Source: Pseudomonadota bacterium
GTDB lineage: Bacteria; Pseudomonadota; Alphaproteobacteria; Sphingomonadales; Sphingomonadaceae
Length of the DNA stretch: 64,000 bases
NCBI GenBank assembly: GCA_023458055.1
Contig: JAEXAW010000071.1
Location: 11,081-75,080, forward strand
Direction of reading: 5' to 3'
This document shows, one piece after another, positions 8,962 through 17,291 of this stretch. Position 1 is the stretch's first letter. Every line of letters begins with the position of its first letter. A model generated the notes under the pieces. That model did not search any database. It was not told the origin of the DNA and saw only the letters and a program-made list of their open reading frames with translations. A program made the position numbers and the translations under genes.

Positions 8962-8984
8962 AAAAAAAGCCGGCGTGCGCCAAC
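8962..8984 (-). terminator. Candidate intrinsic terminator of proS
   Basis: Read on the minus strand, GTTGGC-GCAC-GCCGGC forms a 6-bp stem (two G-U pairs) followed directly by seven T. It lies 100 bases beyond the proS stop codon. The stem is short but the T-run is clean. Confidence 0.5.
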
Positions 8985-9084
8985 GCTGATCGCCGCACAC
9001 GCATGATCATGCAGCGCAATGAGAGGATAAATAAAGGGCCGGGGTGGCTTATACGAAACCGGAGACGCTCGGGTCCGCAGAAAA

Positions 9085-10620
9085 TCAATAAGCCTTGCCG
9101 ATCAAAATCCGTTCAACCGCCGGTTGGCCGGTGAAGAAGCACGCGCCTTGCGCCTTTTGGCCGTCGAGTGGCACATTGCGCATGGTGAGTTTGAGCGCCT
9201 TCAACTGCTCCACGATTTTGTCGAGCGTTTCGCCGGTCGGGCGCGACCAGTTAACCTCGACCCAGCCCGGATATTTTTCGCCCTCATAATAGGCGGCGAG
9301 CGCGGCCATATCGGCGATGTCGCGGCGGATGCGGGTGTCGAGCTTTTGTTGCGCGCGGTTAAACAGGCCCGACTGGATGTCTTCGAGCGTCGCGCTCACG
9401 CCGTCCTGAAAATCCTGTTTGGCAAGGATTTCGGAGGCGAGCTTGCCATCGTCGCGATAGAGGCGATCACGACGCAGCACCGAGACGTTGCCGCCAGCCA
9501 CATCACGCCCGCCGACCTCGACGATGATCGGCGCGCCCTTCTTGACCCAACTCCAGCGCTTGGTGGCGGATTTCTCCGCGCGCAGGTCAAGCAGCGCCCG
9601 CACGGGTTCGCCAAAGACCGATTGTTCCTTGAGGTTATCAACCAGGCTGCGGCAATAGTCGATGATCGCCTCATCGCCATCATCATCGCGCAGCATGGGG
9701 ACGATGACCACCTGATAGGGCGCGATCTTGGGCGGGACCTGCAAGCCGTCATCATCGCCATGGGTCATGATGAGGCCGCCAATCATCCGCGTCGACATGC
9801 CCCAGCTCACCGTCTGCGCCAGCGCGTGGCCGCCTTCCTTATCCTGATAGCGGATATTCTGCGCCGCCGAAAAGGTGGTGCCGAGGAAATGCGAGGTCCC
9901 TGCCTGCAGCGCCTTGCCGTCCTGCATCATCGCCTCGATCGAGAAGGTCGAAACCGCGCCGGGGAAGCGTTCATGCTCGGGCTTTTCGCCCGCAATCACC
10001 GGCATCGCGACGCAATCTTGCGCAAAATCGCGATAGACGCCGAGCATCTTCATGGTCTCGTCCAACGCCTCTTCGGCGGTAGCAAAAGCGGAATGGCCTT
10101 CCTGCCACAGGAATTCGGTGGTGCGCAGGAACATGCGTGTGCGCATTTCCCAGCGCACGACATTGGCCCATTGGTTGATGCGCACCGGCAAATCGCGCCA
10201 CGATTGCACCCAGCGCGAAAAGGCCGCGCCGATCACGGTTTCCGAAGTCGGACGAACCACCAGCGGCTCTTCCAGTTTAGCTTCGGGATCGGGGATCAAC
10301 CCGCCCTCGCCATCACCGATCAGCCGGTGATGGGTGACGACCGCCATTTCCTTGGCAAAACCATCAACATGCTCGGCTTCCTTGGAAAAATAGCTCAAGG
10401 GAATGAACAGGGGGAAATAGCAATTATCATAGCCCGAGGCTTTGATCTGGCGGTCGAGCAATTGCTGCATCCGTTCCCAGATGCCATAGCCCCACGGACG
10501 GATGACCATACAGCCGCGCACACCCGATTCCTCGGCCATGTCGGCTTCCTTGACGATTTCCTGATACCAGGCGGCAAAATCCTGTTCGCGGGTGATGCTG
10601 AGCGCGTGCTTGATGGCCAT
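9085..10620 (-). CDS. proS: Prolyl-tRNA synthetase, archaeal/eukaryal-type (type 3)
   Basis: Charges tRNA-Pro with proline. The 511 residues lack the long editing insertion of the bacterial type 1 enzyme and follow the type 3 pattern. Class II motif 2 region reads INQWANVVRWE, then FLRTTEFLWQEGHSAFAT, then the GTSHFLG loop and MTHGDDDGLQVPPKIAPYQV of the anticodon-binding boundary. The C-terminal zinc-domain-like end finishes in IGKAY, as the archaeal/eukaryal enzymes finish in a tyrosine. Start ATG 10618-10620 (MAIKHALSITR). It faces tRNA-Pro, its own substrate, tail to tail. Confidence 0.93.
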   Translation of the reverse strand: MAIKHALSITREQDFAAWYQEIVKEADMAEESGVRGCMVIRPWGYGIWERMQQLLDRQIKASGYDNCYFPLFIPLSYFSKEAEHVDGFAKEMAVVTHHRLIGDGEGGLIPDPEAKLEEPLVVRPTSETVIGAAFSRWVQSWRDLPVRINQWANVVRWEMRTRMFLRTTEFLWQEGHSAFATAEEALDETMKMLGVYRDFAQDCVAMPVIAGEKPEHERFPGAVSTFSIEAMMQDGKALQAGTSHFLGTTFSAAQNIRYQDKEGGHALAQTVSWGMSTRMIGGLIMTHGDDDGLQVPPKIAPYQVVIVPMLRDDDGDEAIIDYCRSLVDNLKEQSVFGEPVRALLDLRAEKSATKRWSWVKKGAPIIVEVGGRDVAGGNVSVLRRDRLYRDDGKLASEILAKQDFQDGVSATLEDIQSGLFNRAQQKLDTRIRRDIADMAALAAYYEGEKYPGWVEVNWSRPTGETLDKIVEQLKALKLTMRNVPLDGQKAQGACFFTGQPAVERILIGKAY

Positions 10621-10699
10621 GGTCTTCGCTTTATTCTCTATATGGATATGGGCGCGTTAAACGCGATTGACCCGAAGGTGAAGGGGCAAGTGTACGCCC

Positions 10700-11248
10700 T
10701 TACTTCTTTCCCTTGAGCGCTTCGATCTCGGCCTTAAGCGCTTCGATCTCGGCGTCGCGCTGGTCGGCCTTGGGTTGTGGTCGAAACGCGCTCGTTGCCG
10801 CCTCGAACATCGCCATGTTACGCTTGGCAATCTCGGCAAGGGGACCGCCCGACAGCGCGCCTTGCAGCGCCGACTGGAACTGGCGCTGGTTGGTGCGGAA
10901 CGCATCCATCGAGGCTTCGAGATATTGCGGCACCATCGCCTGCATCGAATCCCCGTACATCGCGATCAGTTGGCGGAGGAAACTTACCGGCAACATGGTC
11001 TGCCCGCGCGCTTCTTCTTCCATGATGATCTGGGTGAGAACGCCATGGGTGATATCTTCGCCGCTCTTGGCATCCACCACCTTGAAGTCGGTGCCCTTGC
11101 GGGTCATTTCCGCCAGATCTTCCAGCGTGATATAGCAGCTCTTGTCGGTATTATAGAGCCGCCGGTTCGCGTATTTCTTGATGATGACGGTATTACTGTT
11201 ACCATCGGCGTCTGACTCATTGCGGGGCGTGTTCGGTGACCGGGCCAT
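10700..11248 (-). CDS. phaR: PhaR, polyhydroxyalkanoate synthesis repressor
   Basis: PHA-responsive transcription repressor of 182 residues. The conserved N-terminal DNA-binding domain is clear: VIIKKYANRRLYNTDKSCYI followed by TLEDLAEMTRKGTDFKVVDA. Next comes the PHB-accumulation regulatory domain (ITHGVLTQIIMEEEARGQ, FLRQLIAMYGDSMQAMVPQY). The end is a short coiled coil made of two repeats of AEIEALK. Start ATG 11246-11248 (MARSPNTPRNE). It diverges from a PhaC-like gene and a thiolase, which fits a role in PHA turnover, and a dyad lies in the shared promoter region. Confidence 0.9.
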   Translation of the reverse strand: MARSPNTPRNESDADGNSNTVIIKKYANRRLYNTDKSCYITLEDLAEMTRKGTDFKVVDAKSGEDITHGVLTQIIMEEEARGQTMLPVSFLRQLIAMYGDSMQAMVPQYLEASMDAFRTNQRQFQSALQGALSGGPLAEIAKRNMAMFEAATSAFRPQPKADQRDAEIEALKAEIEALKGKK

Positions 11249-11300
11249 CAGGCGTTCTTTCGGGATAGAAGGATAGTGCAAAATGCGTATTTGCTGCATA

Positions 11301-11317
11301 GCACAATCATCTTGTGC
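11301..11317. promoter_or_regulatory. Candidate operator in the phaR / phaC-like intergenic region
   Basis: Perfect dyad GCACAA-N5-TTGTGC, preceded by TTTGCTGCATA. PhaR proteins bind TGC-rich inverted repeats and usually control their own promoter, so this is a reasonable PhaR site. Binding is inferred from position and base composition only. Confidence 0.4.
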
Positions 11318-11359
11318 ACCGCAACCTGACGCATTGCGGCGCACAAGGACGGACGCTTG

Positions 11360-12403
11360 ATGCGCCCGCTGCTGAACCGCCCGCGCCCGCTGCCGCTGTT
11401 CCTCGATCTGGTGCGCGAAACCGCGCAGCATGACCCCGCCCTTGCGGTACGCGCCCTCGAAGGGCTGGCGCTTTATCAACGGGCCGAGCGGACCGTGACC
11501 GAGCGGCCGCAGCTGGTTTTCGCCGATGAGGGGCGCGTGCGCCTCATCGATTATGGCGGCGATGGTGCGCCGGTGCTGTTTGTTCCATCGATCATCAATC
11601 CGCATTTCATTCTTGACCTTCATGAGAGCAATAGCCTCATTCGACATATCCGGGCCCAAGGATTTCGACCGCTGCTGGTCGATTGGGGGCGGCCCGGTGC
11701 GGACCAACGCGGCGAGAGCCTGTCGGCGTTAATCTCCGATCATCTCCTGCCGCTTATCGCGCAGCTGTCGACCCGCATCGCGCCACCCCATCTGGTCGGC
11801 TATTGCGTCGGGGGCACGATGGCGCTGGCGGCGGCCTGCCTTGCTCCGGTGCAAAGCCTGTCGCTCATCGCCTCGCCTTGGCATTTCGACCGATATGGCG
11901 AGGATCGTGCTATGCTGAACCGCCTGTGGGCCGACAATGAAGCGGCCTGTGCGCGCCTCGGCCTTGTGCCGATGGAGGTTCTCCAAACCGCCTTCTGGCG
12001 TATGGACCCGGAGCGCACGGTCAAAAAATATGCGCGACTGGCAGACAGCAGCCCCGACCAACTCGCGCAATTCGTCGCACTTGAAGATTGGGCCAATGAC
12101 GGGGAGCCGCTGACATTCAGCGCCGGTGAAGAGTTATTCACCGCCCTCTTTCGCGACAATAGACCGGGATCAGGACAATGGATCATCGCCGGACAGACGG
12201 TTTCGCCCGAGGCTTTATCGTGCCCCGCCCGGCAATTTGCCTCGACCGGTGATCGCATCGTACCCTTTGATGCCTGCCCGGACGGGATCGAGACCATGGC
12301 CTCGCCCGCCGGGCATGTTGGCATGGTGGTCGGATCATCCGCGCGGGCGAGCCTGTGGGACCCTCTTGCAAACTGGCTTTCGCAGGTGCAGCATAAACGA
12401 TAA
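11360..12403 (+). CDS. Short PhaC-like alpha/beta hydrolase (PHA synthase-related)
   Basis: Alpha/beta-hydrolase of 347 residues related to the catalytic half of PHA synthases. The nucleophile elbow is GYCVGG with Cys149, the cysteine form typical of PhaC rather than the serine of lipases. Other family features are INPHFILDL, LVDWGRPG, the acid in TGDRIVPFDA and the histidine in SPAGHVGMV. Class I and II PhaC are about 560-600 residues; the N-terminal domain of about 200 residues is missing here, closer to class III PhaC, which needs PhaE. It might make PHA, or be a depolymerase/transferase-like relative. Start ATG 11360 directly follows a TTG codon; thiolase follows 80 bp downstream. Confidence 0.8.
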   Translation: MRPLLNRPRPLPLFLDLVRETAQHDPALAVRALEGLALYQRAERTVTERPQLVFADEGRVRLIDYGGDGAPVLFVPSIINPHFILDLHESNSLIRHIRAQGFRPLLVDWGRPGADQRGESLSALISDHLLPLIAQLSTRIAPPHLVGYCVGGTMALAAACLAPVQSLSLIASPWHFDRYGEDRAMLNRLWADNEAACARLGLVPMEVLQTAFWRMDPERTVKKYARLADSSPDQLAQFVALEDWANDGEPLTFSAGEELFTALFRDNRPGSGQWIIAGQTVSPEALSCPARQFASTGDRIVPFDACPDGIETMASPAGHVGMVVGSSARASLWDPLANWLSQVQHKR

Positions 12404-12483
12404 GTTTCACCGGAGTCGAAAAGCATTATTCGCCAAATAAGCGGCACAAGATGGTTGCCGGAAAAAATTGCAGGAGTTCTACC

Positions 12484-13659
12484 ATGACCGACGTCGTCAT
12501 CACCGCCGCCCGCCGCACCCCCGTCGGAAGTTTTCTGGGTGCCTTCGCCAGTGTTCCCGCACATGAGCTGGGCAAGGTCGCAATCGAGGCTGCGCTTGCC
12601 GATGCGGGCGTGAAGCCGGAAGATGTGTCGGAGGTCATCCTCGGCCAGGTCCTGACCGCAGGCCAAGGCCAGAACCCGGCGCGCCAAGCCTCGATGGCTG
12701 CCGGTATCCCCAAGGAAGTCCCGGCATGGGGCCTCAATCAGGTGTGCGGATCGGGCTTGCGCGCAGTGGCGCTCGCCACCCAGGCGATCCAGACCGGCGA
12801 CGCGGACATCGTCGTTGCCGGCGGGCAGGAAAGCATGTCGCTTTCCACCCATGCCCAAAATCTGCGCGGCGGTACCAAGATGGGCAATCTTGAGCTGGTC
12901 GATACCATGATCAAGGATGGCCTGACCGACGTGTTCAACAATTATCACATGGGCATCACTGCGGAAAATCTGGCGGAGCAATATCAGATCAGCCGTGAAG
13001 ATCAGGACCGCCTCGCGGTGGCCTCGCAGAATAAGGCCGAAGCAGCGCGCAGCGAAGGGCGCTTTGCCAAAGAAATCGCGCCGGTCACCGTCTCGGGCCG
13101 CAAAGGCGATACGATTGTCGATCAGGACGAATATATCCGGGCGGGTGCAACGCTTGAGGCGATGTCCGGCCTGCGCCCCGCATTCAAGAAGGATGGTACT
13201 GTCACCGCCGCCAATGCAAGCGGCATCAATGATGGCGCCGCAGCGCTCGTCCTGATGAGCCGCGAGGAAGCCGAAAAGCGCGGTGCGCCGATCCTCGCCC
13301 GCGTTGCGAGCTGGGCGACCGCCGGGGTTGACCCGTCGATCATGGGCATCGGCCCGGTTCCGGCGACGAAGAAGGCGCTCGAAAAGGCGGGCTGGAGCGT
13401 CGATGACCTCGACCTCATCGAGGCCAACGAAGCCTTTGCGGCGCAGGCCTTGTCGGTATGTCAGGAACTTGGTCTCCCGGCGGATAAGGTCAATGTGAAT
13501 GGCGGCGCGATTGCTATTGGCCACCCCATCGGGGCATCCGGTGCGCGCGTGCTCACCACCCTCCTCCATGAAATGGAGCGCCGCGATGCCAAAAAAGGCC
13601 TCGCCACGCTCTGCATCGGTGGCGGCATGGGGATTGCGCTCTGCGTCGAACGCAGCTGA
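12484..13659 (+). CDS. phaA: Acetyl-CoA acetyltransferase (thiolase II)
   Basis: Condenses two acetyl-CoA to acetoacetyl-CoA, or the reverse. The 391-residue protein has the thiolase triad: Cys88 in NQVCGSG, His in AIAIGHPIGASGAR, and Cys377 in LCIGGGMGIALC. The ribosome site AGGAG lies 8-12 bases before ATG 12484; the open frame extends 33 bases further upstream without another credible start. Position downstream of the PhaC-like gene suggests supply of precursors for PHB, so I use phaA; atoB would be equally correct. Its end lies four bases from the convergent alr gene. Confidence 0.93.
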   Translation: MTDVVITAARRTPVGSFLGAFASVPAHELGKVAIEAALADAGVKPEDVSEVILGQVLTAGQGQNPARQASMAAGIPKEVPAWGLNQVCGSGLRAVALATQAIQTGDADIVVAGGQESMSLSTHAQNLRGGTKMGNLELVDTMIKDGLTDVFNNYHMGITAENLAEQYQISREDQDRLAVASQNKAEAARSEGRFAKEIAPVTVSGRKGDTIVDQDEYIRAGATLEAMSGLRPAFKKDGTVTAANASGINDGAAALVLMSREEAEKRGAPILARVASWATAGVDPSIMGIGPVPATKKALEKAGWSVDDLDLIEANEAFAAQALSVCQELGLPADKVNVNGGAIAIGHPIGASGARVLTTLLHEMERRDAKKGLATLCIGGGMGIALCVERS

Positions 13660-13663
13660 CGCC

Positions 13664-14716
13664 TTATTCCCACACCCGCTCGTAACGCCGCCCGAGGCCG
13701 GTCAGCAATTCATATTGCGACAGGCCGGAGGCGGCTGCGGCGGTGGGGAGATCATAGTCGATTGCGACCCAATCCCCTTCCTTGATCGCGCAACCTTGCG
13801 GGACGGCGAGTTCGACCAGATCCATCGAGACCCGCCCGATAAGCGGCAGGCGATGGCCCTGCCATGACGCCCCGCCCTTCCCTTCGGAAAACGCCCGCAG
13901 ATAGCCGTCGGCATAGCCCAAATTAATGATGGCGACGGCATGCGCTTCGGTGGCTTGGTAACGCGCATTATAGCCGACCAGATCACCGGGTTGGACGGTG
14001 CGCAGCTGCAAGACTTCCGCTTCGGGGAAGACGACCTGCCGGATATAGCCTTGCATTTCGGGCCGGACGATCCCGCCATATAGCGCTATGCCGGGGCGGG
14101 TGAGGTCGAACGCATAATCGTCCCCCAGGCAGATGCCCGCACTATTGGCGAGGCTGTAACGCCGGGCGGTGACGGCGCTCTTGACCTGCTGGAATGCCGC
14201 CAGTTGGTCTCCATTTTGCGGACCGTCATCGTCTGCACTCGCCAAATGGCTCATCAGCGTGACGATGGAGAGGCCGTCGAGCGCACCGGACAATGCCTCT
14301 TCAACCGTCAGCCCGAGGCGGTTCATGCCGGTATCGACCATCACGTCGCAGGGACGTCCTCCCCCCGCTTCCTTCCAGCGCTTCACTTGGTCGACGCTGT
14401 TGAGCACGGGGCGGGCCCGACTGTCCGCCGCTTGCGCCATGTCCGCCGCGCGCACTCCGTGGAGCACGGCAAGGCTGGTCCCTTCCGCTATGGCGGGTAG
14501 AATGTCGGCGGCCTCTCCCCAGGTCGCGACAAAGAAATCGCGGCACCCGGCGTCCTGCAAATGCTCGACAACCGCGCGCGCGCCGAGGCCGTAACCATTG
14601 GCCTTGATCGCCGCGCCGCAAGCCGCCGCACCACTCCGGCCCGCCAGCCAGCGCCAGTTGGACTGGAGGGCGGATTTGGAAAGTTTGAGGCGAAGCGGGG
14701 GCTGGTAATCGGTCAC
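13664..14716 (-). CDS. alr: Alanine racemase
   Basis: PLP enzyme making D-alanine for peptidoglycan. The 350-residue protein has the PLP lysine in AIKANGYGLG (Lys38), DTGMNRLG and the second-domain tyrosine in GYNARYQATEAHAV. The C-terminal beta domain carries GRVSMDLVELAV. Start ATG 14714-14716. It starts nine bases after the stop codon of the upstream transporter gene on the same strand, so the two may be one transcript. Confidence 0.93.
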   Translation of the reverse strand: MTDYQPPLRLKLSKSALQSNWRWLAGRSGAAACGAAIKANGYGLGARAVVEHLQDAGCRDFFVATWGEAADILPAIAEGTSLAVLHGVRAADMAQAADSRARPVLNSVDQVKRWKEAGGGRPCDVMVDTGMNRLGLTVEEALSGALDGLSIVTLMSHLASADDDGPQNGDQLAAFQQVKSAVTARRYSLANSAGICLGDDYAFDLTRPGIALYGGIVRPEMQGYIRQVVFPEAEVLQLRTVQPGDLVGYNARYQATEAHAVAIINLGYADGYLRAFSEGKGGASWQGHRLPLIGRVSMDLVELAVPQGCAIKEGDWVAIDYDLPTAAAASGLSQYELLTGLGRRYERVWE

Positions 14717-14725
14717 GCCTGCCCT

Positions 14726-16390
14726 CTAGCCGCCCGCCGGTACATCGTCCAGCGGGGCATCGTCCAGCGGGCCATCGCTTGCCGCCGCCTTATGCGTTTC
14801 CTTGAGCCCGAACCATGTCACCAGCAAGGCCATCAACACCACTGCGAACGTGTACCACAGACCGTTATAGGGATCGCCGGTCTTGGCGTTGATATATTGG
14901 CTCACCAGCGGCAGAAATCCGCCGAAATAGCCCGTTCCGATATGGTAGGGGATGGAGAGCGATGAATAGCGGATCGCGGGCGGGAACATTTCGGAGAGGA
15001 GCGCGGCGACGGGGCCATAGGTAAGGCCCGACCAGCTGAACACGAAGATGATCACCGCCAGCACCACCGCGATCTGCCCCGCGCCAAGCTTCACTTTTTC
15101 AAGGCTGATCCCGCTCGCGCGGATATGGTCCTCGACAGCCTTGGCACTCGCATTGCCAAGGCGCTCGCCGCCAACGCTCACGCTGAGCGCGGGGCCGACC
15201 TGCGTATCATAGGGGATCCCCGCCTTGGTGAGGCCCGCCAGCAGCTTGCCGCATTCGGTCGCCTGTTCCTTGGCGAGCGGATTGAACGCACAATCGCTCC
15301 CCGTAACCAGCACCGGATGTGTTTCCGCCAAGCGGCTGATTTCGGGATTGGCCACCCGCCCGACCAGATGGAAAGCCGGAAACAGCAGCGCCAGCGTGAG
15401 GATATAGCCAAGGATAATCGGCGTCTTGCGCCCGATCCGGTCCGACCACCAACCGGCAAAGATAAACGCAATCGTCCCGATCAACGAGCCTGCACCAACG
15501 ATCATTTCGGCCTGCGTCGTATCAACCCGCAACGGCCCGGTGAGAAGGAAAAGCAGGCTGAACATCGCGGTGTAGCTGATCACCGTCAGCCCCGCCGCGA
15601 TGCCGAACAGCGCAACCATGATGCGCTTGATATTGCCCGGATAGGTGAAGCTTTCCTTGAGCGGATTGCGCGCAACCTGGCCCTGCTCTTTCATCGCCTT
15701 GAACACGGGGCTTTCATTGAGCTTCAGGCGCATCCACAGCGACACCGCGAGCAGGACCAGCGAAAAGCCGAACGGCAGGCGCCAGGCCCAGCTATCAAAG
15801 GCGTCGCCCCCGAAGACGAGCTTGGTGCCGAGCACCACCGCAAGGCTCAAGATAAACCCGCCAATCACCGAGGCTTGGATGAAGCTGGTGTAAAAGCCGC
15901 GCTTTTCGGGCGGCGCATGTTCGGCGACATAGATCGCCGCGCCGCCATATTCGCCGCCAAGCGCAAGGCCTTGCAGGATCCGGAGGATAAGGATGATCAC
16001 CGGCGCCGCCATCCCGATTTGCGCCTGCGCTGGCACAAAGGCGATCGCCGCGGTCGCAAGCCCCATCAGCGTGATGGTCATGAGGAAGGTGTATTTGCGC
16101 CCCAGCTTGTCACCGAAATAGCCGAACAGGATCGCGCCCAACGGGCGGAAACCAAAGCCCACCGCGAAGCCCAGCAGCGACAAGAGCAATTCCATCGTCG
16201 GATCGCCCGAGGGGAAGAATGTCCGGCCGATAATCGCGGCCAATGTTCCGTAGATGAAAAAATCATACCATTCAAAAACGGTGCCGAGCGAGGAGGCCGC
16301 AATCACGAGCCGCGTTTCTTTGGGCGTGAGTTCATGATGAACGCCGCCTTCGACATGGACTTTTTCAGTGGCTGACTGTGCCGTGGTCAT
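14726..16390 (-). CDS. MFS transporter, MHS (metabolite:H+ symporter) family
   Basis: Integral inner-membrane transporter of 554 residues with about 12 membrane segments. The first helix has SLGTVFEWYDFFIYGTLA and the loop after helix 2 has GYFGDKLGRKYTFLMT, both typical of MHS symporters such as ProP and KgtP. It is longer than the usual 430-450 residues because of a hydrophilic insertion of about 90 residues after the ninth helix or so (SRLAETHPVLVTGSDCAFNP to SLEKVKLGAGQ), which contains two cysteines and probably faces the periplasm. Start ATG 16388-16390 (MTTAQSATEK). Substrate unknown; alr directly follows. Confidence 0.85.
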   Translation of the reverse strand: MTTAQSATEKVHVEGGVHHELTPKETRLVIAASSLGTVFEWYDFFIYGTLAAIIGRTFFPSGDPTMELLLSLLGFAVGFGFRPLGAILFGYFGDKLGRKYTFLMTITLMGLATAAIAFVPAQAQIGMAAPVIILILRILQGLALGGEYGGAAIYVAEHAPPEKRGFYTSFIQASVIGGFILSLAVVLGTKLVFGGDAFDSWAWRLPFGFSLVLLAVSLWMRLKLNESPVFKAMKEQGQVARNPLKESFTYPGNIKRIMVALFGIAAGLTVISYTAMFSLLFLLTGPLRVDTTQAEMIVGAGSLIGTIAFIFAGWWSDRIGRKTPIILGYILTLALLFPAFHLVGRVANPEISRLAETHPVLVTGSDCAFNPLAKEQATECGKLLAGLTKAGIPYDTQVGPALSVSVGGERLGNASAKAVEDHIRASGISLEKVKLGAGQIAVVLAVIIFVFSWSGLTYGPVAALLSEMFPPAIRYSSLSIPYHIGTGYFGGFLPLVSQYINAKTGDPYNGLWYTFAVVLMALLVTWFGLKETHKAAASDGPLDDAPLDDVPAGG

Positions 16391-16812
16391 CGCCCCACCC
16401 TCTCCTGTTCCTGGCGGCACCGTCCGGCGGCCGCGCCTCGATGCGCTTTTGGCAATTGCCCGGCGCAACGGCAAGGCCGGATATGGCGGCCCCAGATATA
16501 GTAGGTGCCGGTTGAAAAATTATATAGGGAATTATATCCGCGGATTTCTGCCAAAAACACCCGCTTACGTTCCTAAAGTTCATAGACTTCGAGCAAATTT
16601 TTTCAAACAGGGCGGGCACAAGATGTTGATGCGGCTGTTCCTGTTGAGCCCATTGCAGCACAGGTTGACGAGCCCCGCCGCCGCCTATCTCGCCCTTCGA
16701 CAGGCTGACGGCGAGCGGCGTCAGGTGACGCTCATGGGTCGATTTGGTCGCTAAGCGAAGACTCATAACCGGCAGTTTAGCGATTCCGAAATCCTGTAGG
16801 ACAGCAAAAAAA
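16391..16812. other. Non-coding gap upstream of the MHS transporter gene
   Basis: I see no convincing gene here. The sequence is more AT-rich than its surroundings. Two copies of AATTATAT (16518-16525 and 16530-16537) give two TATAAT-like boxes on the minus strand, a possible promoter for the transporter gene, without a clear -35 box. A degraded copy of repeat family A (cccttcgacaggctgacgg) is near 16695. Confidence 0.5.
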
Positions 16813-17184
16813 TCAGAATAATCGCGACCCGTCCGGAACCGCATGGTCGGGCGCGAACAGCACCACCTCGCCTGCTTCATCGCCAAAGCCGAGCGTCAGC
16901 ACCTCGGACATGAACTTGCCGATCTGGCGCGGCGGGAAGTTGACCACCGCCGCCACCTTGCGCCCGACAAGCTCTTCGCACGTGTAATAATGCGTGATCT
17001 GCGCGCTCGATTTCTTGCAACCGATGGCGGGGCCGAAATCGATCAGCAGCTTATAGGCGGGCTTGCGCGCCTCGGGATAAGGCTCCGCCGCGATGATTGT
17101 GCCGACCCGGATATCGACTTTGAGGAAATCATCGAAGCTGATCGGCGCGGCGGGCGGATTACTAGGGTCGTGGGGGTGGTGCAT
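16813..17184 (-). CDS. csaA: CsaA-like tRNA-binding domain protein
   Basis: Protein of 123 residues consisting almost entirely of one tRNA-binding OB-fold. The family signature is FLKVDIRVGTIIAAEPYPEA, then KPAYKLLIDFG, KKSSAQIT, and RKVAAVVNFPPRQIG near the end. CsaA proteins form dimers, bind tRNA and have been described as export-related chaperones. Start ATG 17182-17184. Palindromic repeats lie immediately upstream. Confidence 0.88.
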   Translation of the reverse strand: MHHPHDPSNPPAAPISFDDFLKVDIRVGTIIAAEPYPEARKPAYKLLIDFGPAIGCKKSSAQITHYYTCEELVGRKVAAVVNFPPRQIGKFMSEVLTLGFGDEAGEVVLFAPDHAVPDGSRLF

Positions 17185-17200
17185 TTGAAAGCTCCGAAGC

Positions 17201-17270
17201 CCTGAGCCTGTCGAAGGGCGTTTCTCAGCTTGGCGCTATACCGGGAGACGCGCTTCGACAAGCTCAGCAC
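17201..17270. repeat. Family A repeat pair (inverted)
   Basis: The words cctgagcctgtcgaaggg (17201-17218) and gcttcgacaagctcagcac (17252-17270) are inverted versions of the same core and could form one long hairpin. They fill the gap between csaA and pccA. The same core occurs inside pdhC and at 24796. Confidence 0.75.
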
Positions 17271-17291
17271 TACGGAAATTTGGCTTCGCCC

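Noticed and set aside
10777..11215. Plus-strand frames opposite phaR
   Set aside because: Antisense shadows of phaR; the PhaR domains on the minus strand are unambiguous.
16365..16886. Possible genes in the gap around 16.4-16.8 kb on either strand
   Set aside because: Frames on both strands lack motifs, ribosome sites and normal composition, and they overlap csaA or the MHS transporter gene.
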